The position numbers and the translations under genes are program-made. From Bdellovibrio sp. (GTDB taxonomy: Bacteria; Bdellovibrionota; Bacteriovoracia; Bacteriovoracales; Bacteriovoracaceae), in the NCBI GenBank assembly GCA_020720455.1, contig DYOQ01000030.1:1-34543 (forward strand): a stretch of DNA of 34,543 nt, given 5' to 3'. Shown here piece by piece: positions 24,981 to 32,097 of this stretch. Under the pieces are notes generated by a model, which saw only the letters and a program-made list of their open reading frames with translations, did no database searches and had not been told where the DNA came from. Each line of letters starts with the position of its first letter. Positions within the stretch are counted from its first letter, which is position 1.

Positions 24981-25881
24981 AACTTTAGGAATATACCGAG
25001 AAAAGTATTACTCCAATAGGGCCATAGACGCTGATGCTATGATCATGGATAGTGTTATTGGCGCTCTCGACAAATCGAAATTTGAAGTAGTAAGCATAAT
25101 TAATCCTGTTACCACAGAGATTCCTAAAGGATATGATTTATATATTACGATGGCCCAAGGACTAGAAACTTTAAAGCAATTAGATCAAATAGAGAGCGAA
25201 GGTGGTCTTGTTATTAACAATACCACCTCTATTCGAAACTGCTTCAGGTCTCGCATGAGTAGACTTTTCAAACGACACAACATTAATGCCCCGGAAGAGT
25301 TTGAAATAAGTACTTCAAATGATGATCCATCGCTCATTTCAAAAATAGATCTTTCAAGCGGATATTGGGTTAAACGTGGCGACTATCACTCCGTCGAAGA
25401 CGCTGATGTAGTTTTTGTCAATGACATAATTGATTATCATCAAGCTAAAAATAGGCTTCTAGAAAAAGGCATCAAATCTTTTATCCTACAAAAACATATC
25501 GATGGTGACATTGTTAAATTTTATGGTGTAAGCGATAGTTTCTTCACATTACGACAAATGGGGAGTAGCTCTCAAGACAGGCTAGCGCTCGGTAAAATAA
25601 AAACATCTAACCAACACATCAATATAGCGAAACTTAAAGCTAGTGCTTTTAAAGTTGCTGCGGTTTTTGGGCTCGACTTTTACGGTGGGGATTTTATTGT
25701 AACAGAGAATGGAGATTTCTATCTAATTGACATTAATGACTGGCCATCTTTTAGAACATGTTATGAGAGCGTTACACCATACATGGCAAACGTTATCTGT
25801 AAAAAATGGTGTAAATTTCGCTCCGAGGAGATCAAATGTCCTACCTTGTCAGATTACGAACTGAGTTTAGTGAAAGCATAA
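24952..25881 (+). CDS. ATP-grasp enzyme with similarity to RimK-type ligases and inositol phosphate kinases
   Basis: This protein of about 309 residues has an ATP-grasp fold. Visible blocks are INNTTSIRNCFRSRMSRLF (family 'N...A...K' helix, with Arg for Lys), the nucleotide-binding strand GYWVKRGDYHSV, the hinge FILQKHIDGDIVKFYGV and the metal-binding end GGDFIVTENGDFYLIDIND. The hinge and final 'DIND.PSF' resemble ITPK-type inositol phosphate kinases ('Q.fv.h.g...K.yv' and 'DiN.fPg') as much as RimK-type ligases. It may therefore phosphorylate an inositol phosphate, or join an amino acid to an amine. Start is uncertain: ATG 24952 has AGGA ten bases upstream; TTG 24943 and TTG 24970 (with GAGGAAG) are alternatives. 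It overlaps both neighbours, implying translational coupling. Confidence 0.75.
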   Translation: MESRKKLKIKTLGIYREKYYSNRAIDADAMIMDSVIGALDKSKFEVVSIINPVTTEIPKGYDLYITMAQGLETLKQLDQIESEGGLVINNTTSIRNCFRSRMSRLFKRHNINAPEEFEISTSNDDPSLISKIDLSSGYWVKRGDYHSVEDADVVFVNDIIDYHQAKNRLLEKGIKSFILQKHIDGDIVKFYGVSDSFFTLRQMGSSSQDRLALGKIKTSNQHINIAKLKASAFKVAAVFGLDFYGGDFIVTENGDFYLIDINDWPSFRTCYESVTPYMANVICKKWCKFRSEEIKCPTLSDYELSLVKA

Positions 25882-26753
25882 AGAGCAAAGATACCGAAGA
25901 AAAACTTGATCTCATTTTTTATCGGCCGCTTGGTTTTTTAATTGCAAAAATTGGGTGTAAACTAAAACTACGCCCAAGTCACCTATCTTTTCTAGGTCTA
26001 GTGTCTGGCATCATGGCCGCTGTTTTATATGGACAATTTCCAACGTCAACACCACACCTAATAATGGCATCCATGCTATTTCTTCTCTCTGGTATTTTTG
26101 ATAGCAGCGATGGACAGTTAGCAAGGCTTGCAGGCAATGGCTCCAAGCTCGGACTGATTATTGATGGAATTTGTGATGCTGGAGTCACGATAGCAATTTA
26201 TATCGGTATTTTCTGGATACAGCTAAATTCAACCCCTATTCTAATCATTCCAGTGTTTCTATCTATTCTCGCCCACTCATACCAATGCTCAATCTTAGAC
26301 TTTTACCACAGGGAGTATCTCTATTTTGGTTACGGAAAAATTTCAATGGATTACTGGAATCCTACAAATGATGAGATGAATATAGCGGTAAAACAAAGTA
26401 GCGGCATTGAAAAAATTTTAAATATCTTAAGACGCAACTGGGTTAAGCAACAATCTCTACTCTCAACAAGAAGTGATGACACAAGATTAAAAATGCGAGC
26501 ATTTTTAACAGGTAATGAAGATAATAAAAATAAAACGATGTATCATTATAAAAAAACAAACTTGCAAATGTTAACTTATTGGCGTTTGATTGGAACAAAT
26601 GCTCACACGATCACCATAATCACACTTGCTCTTATCAACAAGGCTGAATTACTTTTCTTATTTTCGCTACTCATTTTTAACTTAGTAATTTTATTCGGAA
26701 GGATAATTCAAAAACAAAAAGACAATGAGCTAATTCAGAATCTTGAGATCTAG
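25836..26753 (+). CDS. CDP-alcohol phosphotransferase, membrane enzyme
   Basis: This is a 305-residue integral membrane protein. The full CDP-alcohol phosphotransferase signature is present: Asp89-x2-Asp92-Gly93-x2-Ala96-Arg97-x8-Gly106-x3-Asp110-x3-Asp114. These four Asp bind two metal ions and the CDP group. It transfers a phospho-alcohol between a CDP-activated group and an acceptor alcohol. In this setting the options are phosphatidylinositol-phosphate synthase (CDP-diacylglycerol plus inositol phosphate) or a CDP-inositol-using enzyme like that of di-myo-inositol phosphate synthesis. A polar insert near residues 160-235, longer than in most family members, is odd. The start has GGAG ten bases ahead and lies 46 bases inside the ATP-grasp gene. 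Confidence 0.9.
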   Translation: MSYLVRLRTEFSESIKSKDTEEKLDLIFYRPLGFLIAKIGCKLKLRPSHLSFLGLVSGIMAAVLYGQFPTSTPHLIMASMLFLLSGIFDSSDGQLARLAGNGSKLGLIIDGICDAGVTIAIYIGIFWIQLNSTPILIIPVFLSILAHSYQCSILDFYHREYLYFGYGKISMDYWNPTNDEMNIAVKQSSGIEKILNILRRNWVKQQSLLSTRSDDTRLKMRAFLTGNEDNKNKTMYHYKKTNLQMLTYWRLIGTNAHTITIITLALINKAELLFLFSLLIFNLVILFGRIIQKQKDNELIQNLEI

Positions 26754-26763
26754 GCTTAACGAA

Positions 26764-27741
26764 ATGTCAAAAACACGCATACTTAACGTAATCTTTTTAA
26801 TTGTAGGATTAATCTCAATCTATTTCATAATTAAAGACTACGGTATGAACCAAATATTAGTCGATTTTAAAACAGCAAAATTCTCACTATTACTTTTGAT
26901 TGCAACCTTTATCCCGACGCTCTCTCTGTACTCATTTGCGTGGATGCTTGTCACACCAGGAATCAATAATAAAATAAGCCTTAAGCAATTTATCTTTTTT
27001 TTAAAAATGATGACAATTAGTATTTCATGGAACAACCTAACTCCATTTCTGAAAATGGGAGGTGAGCCTTATAAATATTTCATGTTACGCAAAATATTAC
27101 CCAAGCAGCAAGCACTCAGCAGTGCCTTCGTTTATAATATTGTTCATACCTACGCCACCTTGCTAGCATTTTTAATTACAGCGATTACCGTTCCGATGTT
27201 ATTTAAAGTACCAGAAACTATGCATCCGGTATTTTTCACCTTCTTTATTCTTTGCCTATCTATTTTGTTTTTTTCAAAACTACTTCTACGAAAAATTTTA
27301 AAATACCCTAAGAAAAGTTCTCGACTTAGACCTCTATTTTTAAAAACAAAATGGGCCTTACGCCAATCATATCTATTCTATACAAAAAACAGACCACAAA
27401 TCATCATTGCCACGCTCCTAGAGATAGTTGCAAGATTTATAGAAGGTATTACATTTTACTACGCATTTTTTCTTATAAATTTTAAAATAAATATTCTCTC
27501 TGCACTTTTTCTAGAGGTGGGCCGAACATTAGTTGACACTCTTTTCTTTTTCATCCCATTCCAATTAGGCAGTAGAGAAGAGGGTATCCGCGTTTTCATG
27601 GAAAGTGGACTTGGAATTACCAGCAGTGGATTTTTATCTGTAGCATTAATGTACCGTTTTGTAGAAATAGCTTGGATTATTATTGGCATACTTCTTTGGC
27701 CATCTATGTTAAAGCAAAAAGAAGAGACTACGACAACATAA
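26764..27741 (+). CDS. YbhN/UPF0104-like (lysylphosphatidylglycerol-synthase TM domain) membrane protein
   Basis: This is a roughly 325-residue protein with about eight hydrophobic segments. TPFLKMGGEPYKYFMLR is the characteristic conserved motif of the UPF0104/LPG-synthase transmembrane family, and the later RTLVDTLFFFIPFQLGSREEG block also fits. Family members are flippase-like membrane proteins commonly found beside lipid or glycolipid genes; here it could move the finished headgroup lipid across the inner membrane. ATG 26764 (AGG nine bases upstream) lies ten bases past the preceding stop; an in-frame TTG at 26743 would overlap it. The 3' end overlaps the convergent HAD gene by 14 bases. 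Confidence 0.8.
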   Translation: MSKTRILNVIFLIVGLISIYFIIKDYGMNQILVDFKTAKFSLLLLIATFIPTLSLYSFAWMLVTPGINNKISLKQFIFFLKMMTISISWNNLTPFLKMGGEPYKYFMLRKILPKQQALSSAFVYNIVHTYATLLAFLITAITVPMLFKVPETMHPVFFTFFILCLSILFFSKLLLRKILKYPKKSSRLRPLFLKTKWALRQSYLFYTKNRPQIIIATLLEIVARFIEGITFYYAFFLINFKINILSALFLEVGRTLVDTLFFFIPFQLGSREEGIRVFMESGLGITSSGFLSVALMYRFVEIAWIIIGILLWPSMLKQKEETTTT

Positions 27742-28405
27742 TCGGTATAATCTCTTGCAAAGATAAAATCTCAAAATCTGCTATGCTTTGTTTTTTCTTT
27801 ACACAAATAAGAGCTGTTTTCATACCTACTTTCTTAGCAGGAATGATATCTCTTTCTATATTATCTCCCACATATAAAATTTTATCTGGTGACAATTGTA
27901 AAATATCTATTGCTCTCTCAAAAATTTCTAGTGATGGTTTTGATTTTCCAAAATAATACGAATCGATTGTAAATTCGAAAAAATCGGCCAACTCAAACTC
28001 TTTTAAAATCAGATCTAAATTACCACTAAAATTTGAAATTATGCCTGGCCTAAAATATTTTGAAAGCTCTTCAAGTAAGGACTTATTACTTTTTAAGTGT
28101 TGAGATTGTACCTCAGTAATATGTTTACTTACCTGTACGTCCTCTCTTAATTTTAAATATTCAAAAATATGATGGCACATTCTGTAATTCATTTCAAATA
28201 AGTTGGAGCCAACTATTTCTTTATTTTTTATAACTCTCTGATCGCTATAACTATAAGCTTCTTGAAATTTATTACCATCATCAATGCCCACACAATTATA
28301 TTTTAAAAAAGCTTCAAAAAAAAGAGTTCTCGAATGAACACCATTAGAGTCTAGGGTTCCTCCAAAATCAAACACAATTGAACGAATATCGTTATAGTAG
28401 GTCAA
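27728..28405 (-). CDS. HAD-superfamily hydrolase, probable phosphatase
   Basis: This 225-residue protein has a HAD fold with helical cap. Motif I is VFDFGGTLD (nucleophile Asp13), motif II IISNFSG, motif III GKSKPSLEIF (Lys) and motif IV ILYVGDNIERDI. The residue two after the nucleophile, usually Asp and the general acid/base, is Gly15; some active HAD phosphatases (YihX type, FDLGN) share this, so loss of activity should not be assumed. The start is TTG, overlapping the nucleotidyltransferase stop by four bases (TTGA), with GGAG seven to eight bases upstream. In this cluster it may remove the phosphate from inositol-phosphate lipid or from a cyclitol phosphate. Confidence 0.82.
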   Translation of the reverse strand: MTYYNDIRSIVFDFGGTLDSNGVHSRTLFFEAFLKYNCVGIDDGNKFQEAYSYSDQRVIKNKEIVGSNLFEMNYRMCHHIFEYLKLREDVQVSKHITEVQSQHLKSNKSLLEELSKYFRPGIISNFSGNLDLILKEFELADFFEFTIDSYYFGKSKPSLEIFERAIDILQLSPDKILYVGDNIERDIIPAKKVGMKTALICVKKKQSIADFEILSLQEIIPIMLS

Positions 28406-29106
28406 TTTATTTCTCCGATATAATGGATTGCCTTATCAATATCTTCTGGCCTATCAACATCCATCGTTTTCGCAACATGAAACGCTTTTATAATATGGTT
28501 TTCTTTTAGCAATAAACTTAAAAAATTCCTCATTTTATTAATATCTTGTTCCTGCGCTAGCGCAAGCAAAGGCACTATCTCTGGAGAAAAGTAGTACATA
28601 CCAGATGTCACAACAGTTGCCTTTTCTTTTGGGATTTGAAACTCTGTAACCACATCATCCGAACCGACCGTAACCGTTAGAGGATTTTCATCATCGATAT
28701 ACGACGTTACCAAAATGGCCGACTCATTTTTTTTCAATGTTTCACAAAATTTAATAAATCTCTCAAAATCATGTTTCGATAAAATCGTATCTACCATCGA
28801 AACTAAAACATGATCTTTAAATGAAGAAAGGCCATGTCGAATCGCATAATTCAATGTATGAAATGAGCTTTTGGTACTTAAAAAACCATATTTTATTCTT
28901 CTATCGCCTATTAGTTGAAACTTACTTAAGTCCATCGCTCTTTCTGATTCATTAAAATGGATATAAATATTGTCTACGTTAGTATCAAGAAAATGGCCGA
29001 GAACATAATCTAAGAGGCGAATATTCCCTAAAAGTAAAAAAGGTTTATATAGCGTAACCTGTTTTAACCTAGAACCATCTCCTGCTGCTAATATAATCCC
29101 TTGCAT
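28402..29106 (-). CDS. NTP-transferase family nucleotidyltransferase (candidate cyclitol/sugar-phosphate cytidylyltransferase)
   Basis: This 234-residue cytoplasmic enzyme has a GlmU/RmlA-type fold. It begins with the nucleotide-binding loop MQGIILAAGDGSRLKQVT, followed by KPFLLLGNIRLLDYVL; HVLVSMVDTIL contains the expected metal-binding Asp, and AKTMDVDRPEDIDKAI is the usual C-terminal block with a second Asp. The canonical 'PK' after the loop is changed to 'KP'. The family activates phospho-sugars or phospho-alcohols with CTP or another NTP. Beside inositol-phosphate synthase and a CDP-alcohol phosphotransferase, CDP-inositol formation as in di-myo-inositol phosphate pathways is a natural proposal. 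GGGA precedes the ATG; the HAD gene is coupled downstream. Confidence 0.83.
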   Translation of the reverse strand: MQGIILAAGDGSRLKQVTLYKPFLLLGNIRLLDYVLGHFLDTNVDNIYIHFNESERAMDLSKFQLIGDRRIKYGFLSTKSSFHTLNYAIRHGLSSFKDHVLVSMVDTILSKHDFERFIKFCETLKKNESAILVTSYIDDENPLTVTVGSDDVVTEFQIPKEKATVVTSGMYYFSPEIVPLLALAQEQDINKMRNFLSLLLKENHIIKAFHVAKTMDVDRPEDIDKAIHYIGEIN

Positions 29107-29177
29107 ACCTATTCCCTTTGTACGTCGTTTTTGCTATTGTTCATCTAAATTTAAAATCTACACAAGGTATCTCGACT

Positions 29178-30524
29178 ATGTCAAAAAAACAACCCGTCGT
29201 TCAAAATGCAAAAGTAATCACAAATATTCCAGGCCCACAATCAAAACAACTTAGGGCCCAAGAGGATAAATATTTGGCCGATGGCCTACAAGGTTTTGCA
29301 ACAATGTCTGGGATCGTTGTTGATAAAGCAGAAGGCAACGTAGTAACAGATGTTGATGGCAATGAGTTACTAGATATCATTGGAGGAATCGGAGTAAACG
29401 GCCTAGGCCACTCACATCCTGTTTTTGTAAATGCAATGAAAGAACAGCTAGAGCAAGCAAGTGTTGGTAGTTTTACCTCAAAAGCAAGAGTAGAATTCTT
29501 AACTAAATTTCAAGAAGTAGCACCAGGTAAGCTAAATAAAGTACAATTTTATTCAGGTGGAAGTGAAGCTGTTGAATCCGCAATAAGATTATCGAAAGAT
29601 TATACTGGCAAGTTTGAAATGGTCAGCTTTAATGGGGCCTTTCATGGAAAAACTCACGGAACCCTTGGACTAATGGGATCTGATTTTAAAAAACCGTACG
29701 GCCCGTTTGCTCCTGGTTGTCACCAAATACCATATGCTGATTGTTATAGATGCCCATTAAAAATGAAGCATCCTACCTGTTCTCTTGCTTGTGTCGACGT
29801 AGCAAAACATCAACTAAAAAACAACACCTCAAAAGGGGTTGCGGCGATAATCGCTGAACCGATGCAGGGAACAGCAGGAAATATCATTCCACCTGATGAC
29901 TTCCTTCCAGCTATTAAAAATATGGCCGAGGAACTAGATGCCCTTTTCATAGCAGATGAAATGATTTGTGGATTTGGAAGAACAGGCAAATTTTGGGGAA
30001 CAAGTCACAGTGGAGTCACTCCAGATATTATGACAGTTGGAAAACTCTTTGGTGGTGGATTCCCTGTAAGCGGACTAATTACAACAGAAGAAATTGCAAA
30101 AACAAAACCATGGGGTAACCCATCTGGATCATCTTCAAGCTATGGCGGCAATCCTTTAGCATCACAAGCGGCAAATACATCTCTTGAGATCATTCAAAAC
30201 GAAAATTTAGTAGAGAACTCTAGAATAGTTGGTAAATATTTTTTAGATCAACTAAAACCTTTTGAAGATAAATACCCTTTTATTGGCCTAGTTGACGGGA
30301 GAGGTCTCTTCATAAGAATCGAGCTTGTTGAAAATAAAGCAACAAAAGAACCTCTAGCAAAAGCAAAATGCTCAAAACTTTTTGACACTTTTCTACAAAG
30401 AGGACTGCTCACCATGAGCTACGCACCACACTTTAGGATTCAACCAGCATTAATTCTAGATACAGGAACAGTTGACAACATTGTCTCAATAATGCGCAAA
30501 GTTTTTGACAATTTCAAACACTAG
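29178..30524 (+). CDS. Class III (GabT-like) PLP-dependent aminotransferase
   Basis: This 448-residue class III aminotransferase has GGIGVNGLGHSHP near the start of the large domain, FYSGGSEAVESAIRL, FNGAFHGKTHGTLG, the PLP-contacting IADEMICGFGRTG and the lysine in TVGKLFGGGFPVSG (about residue 289) that forms the Schiff base. A Cys-rich insert (CYRCPLKMKHPTCSLAC) occurs in other GabT-like enzymes as well. It moves an amino group between an amine substrate and a keto acid, probably with 2-oxoglutarate/glutamate. Start at ATG 29178 (AAGG ten bases upstream) is preferred over TTG 29118. It diverges from the nucleotidyltransferase by 71 bases and may supply the amino group of a modified headgroup; ordinary amino acid metabolism is the alternative. 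Confidence 0.87.
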   Translation: MSKKQPVVQNAKVITNIPGPQSKQLRAQEDKYLADGLQGFATMSGIVVDKAEGNVVTDVDGNELLDIIGGIGVNGLGHSHPVFVNAMKEQLEQASVGSFTSKARVEFLTKFQEVAPGKLNKVQFYSGGSEAVESAIRLSKDYTGKFEMVSFNGAFHGKTHGTLGLMGSDFKKPYGPFAPGCHQIPYADCYRCPLKMKHPTCSLACVDVAKHQLKNNTSKGVAAIIAEPMQGTAGNIIPPDDFLPAIKNMAEELDALFIADEMICGFGRTGKFWGTSHSGVTPDIMTVGKLFGGGFPVSGLITTEEIAKTKPWGNPSGSSSSYGGNPLASQAANTSLEIIQNENLVENSRIVGKYFLDQLKPFEDKYPFIGLVDGRGLFIRIELVENKATKEPLAKAKCSKLFDTFLQRGLLTMSYAPHFRIQPALILDTGTVDNIVSIMRKVFDNFKH

Positions 30525-30621
30525 ATTCTCGACAAAAAAAACTTAATTACTCGTAATAAAAATAGGGGTATCAGTTAATGTTACAGTGAGCTTTCCGTTA
30601 TCTCTTTGCCAGATTGAAACT

Positions 30622-30650
30622 TTGACACTGCTTCTATTATGAGCTAAGTA
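30622..30650 (+). promoter_or_regulatory. Possible promoter upstream of the membrane-anchored acidic protein gene
   Basis: Perfect -35 TTGACA (30622-30627), 17 bases, then TAAGTA (30645-30650), a modest -10. The leader to the proposed start at 30811 would be about 150 bases. The whole gap 30525-30810 (286 bases) contains no other gene; it also has a small GGCC-TTT-GGCC stem near 30710. Confidence 0.4.
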
Positions 30651-30810
30651 CTAATATTTACGTTGTCAAAAAAAAATCATGCAACCAACTTTTTTGTCGG
30701 CCTTTGGCCAAGTAAATTTTCTAATTTTTATATCAAATTCTTCCGATCAGTTAATCGCTATAAGTTGTTGAAGATTAATCATACTGGCCAACAACAAAAG
30801 CGGAGTATCT

Positions 30811-31713
30811 ATTAAAAAATTTCTACTATTATTACCTATCTTTTTAATCGTAGCGTGGGGAATAAAAGAGTATTTTTTTTCAGGAGAACTATCTGAAGAC
30901 AATTTTATTACTAAAAATATTAAATCTGAAATGCCACAACCCAACGTGCAACCATCATTAGAAGTTGAACGCTTACCAGCGTCTCAAAATCAAGAACTTC
31001 CAACAATTGCTGATTCAAGCTACGAACTCTTTTTGGACAAGAACAACTACTATCACCTACTACTATCACATAAAATTTTTAATCAATATAAGTCCGAAAA
31101 AGATGTGGAACCCCTCCCACCAGCGGAAGAGGCCATTGCACAGTATGAAAAACTTTATAACCTATCCTACAGTAATGAGATTGAACAAATTCTAAAAATT
31201 GGTAACTTTGATCAACATCTAAAAGAGGAACTATTTCTGATAAACGAACTATCACTTATCAACCTCGATAGGGCCATCATAGTTCTTGAAGAAAAACTGA
31301 ATATCATAATCGTAAGATTAAATAGTGGTGATAACACTGCCAGACTTCGTTTTGAATCTTTACTCCTAAAATATGTAAATCTAATTGAGACAAATAATTT
31401 TAGCGCATTTGATAAACAACAAGCTTTGTTACAATCAATTACTTCACTTGAAATAACAGAACTATTTTATCAGTATTGGGAACCATTACCATTTACAGAG
31501 AGTTCACCGATAGGGCCGGCCGATGTTCCAGCGTGGACAGAAGATGGTAACCAACCGCCAGATAATGAGTATGTAAACCCAAGTGAAACCCTTATTGAAG
31601 AACCTAATAATAACGACGATGAGCCAGAATCACCGATCTATCCGACAGAAAGTGAAGTCGAAACTTCTGATATAACAATGGAAACGAACGAATCATTTCA
31701 ACCTGGGCCATAA
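30811..31713 (+). CDS. Membrane-anchored acidic, proline-rich protein with a probable non-ATG start
   Basis: The first ATG in this frame is at 30931, but the frame is open back to 30772 and encodes a clear N-terminal anchor before that ATG: IKKFLLLLPIFLIVAWGIK. An ATT codon at 30811, preceded at ideal distance by GGAG (30802-30805), would begin exactly at this anchor and give a 300-residue protein; CTG at 30784 is the alternative. The mature part is helical in the middle (about 100-220) and ends in an acidic, Pro/Glu/Asn-rich tail (NNDDEPESPIYP). I do not recognise the family. It should be held in the inner membrane with the bulk in the periplasm. No neighbour is clearly in the same operon. 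Confidence 0.55.
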   Translation: MKKFLLLLPIFLIVAWGIKEYFFSGELSEDNFITKNIKSEMPQPNVQPSLEVERLPASQNQELPTIADSSYELFLDKNNYYHLLLSHKIFNQYKSEKDVEPLPPAEEAIAQYEKLYNLSYSNEIEQILKIGNFDQHLKEELFLINELSLINLDRAIIVLEEKLNIIIVRLNSGDNTARLRFESLLLKYVNLIETNNFSAFDKQQALLQSITSLEITELFYQYWEPLPFTESSPIGPADVPAWTEDGNQPPDNEYVNPSETLIEEPNNNDDEPESPIYPTESEVETSDITMETNESFQPGP

Positions 31714-32097
31714 AGTTAATTGACGACACTTTTTGGCCCTCTATCAGATTAGTGCATCTCCCTAATACTGCATTATTAAAAGACTCAGAATAAAAATACT
31801 CATGAGGCACAAATGAAAAAATGTACTTCGATTTTTTGATCAGTCCAGTGAAACTGTGGCCTGCTCGCAAGATGAAATGGATTTTTTAAATTACGAAAAG
31901 CGTATTCAATAGCTCATAATACGCTTCTAGAATTTCAACCATTATGTTGGAGTTGTACTAGAAAAAAAATTTCGGGGTTCTTTAATACTTGATATTTAAA
32001 ACTTACTAAAGTATTAACGTGCTCAATATTATCTTCTTGTTCTTCGTTAAAAAAGAATACTCCGAATAATCAAGAAATTACACAGGGGCCTAATAAT
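31714..32097. other. 384-base non-coding gap with inverted repeats
   Basis: No convincing gene. It holds a 9-bp perfect inverted repeat, AAGCGTATT (31898-31906) and AATACGCTT (31918-31926), without a following T-run on the plus strand, and the promoter described separately near 32000. A short frame starting at 31821 (22 codons) has no supporting signals. Confidence 0.6.
31982..32017 (+). promoter_or_regulatory. Strong predicted promoter framed by a 9-bp inverted repeat
   Basis: TTGATA (31989-31994), exactly 17 bases, TATTAA (32012-32017), facing the alpha/beta hydrolase gene. TTAATACTT (31982-31990) and AAGTATTAA (32009-32017) are perfect inverted repeats, so one arm runs into the -35 and the other covers the -10. 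A protein binding this repeat would block RNA polymerase. The leader to the ATG at 32098 is about 74 bases. Confidence 0.6.

Noticed and set aside
29728-29812. Four cysteines in the aminotransferase considered as a novel metal site
   Set aside because: The same CxxC...CxxxC type insert is familiar from other GabT-like aminotransferases, so it is not special to this gene.
30525-30810. Gap before the membrane-anchored protein examined for tRNA or riboswitch
   Set aside because: No cloverleaf, CCA end or known riboswitch core could be traced; only a promoter-like sequence and a 4-bp GGCC stem were found.
31604-31870. 88-codon minus-strand frame
   Set aside because: Half of it overlaps the acidic C-terminal coding part of the plus-strand gene, and the translation shows no family features.
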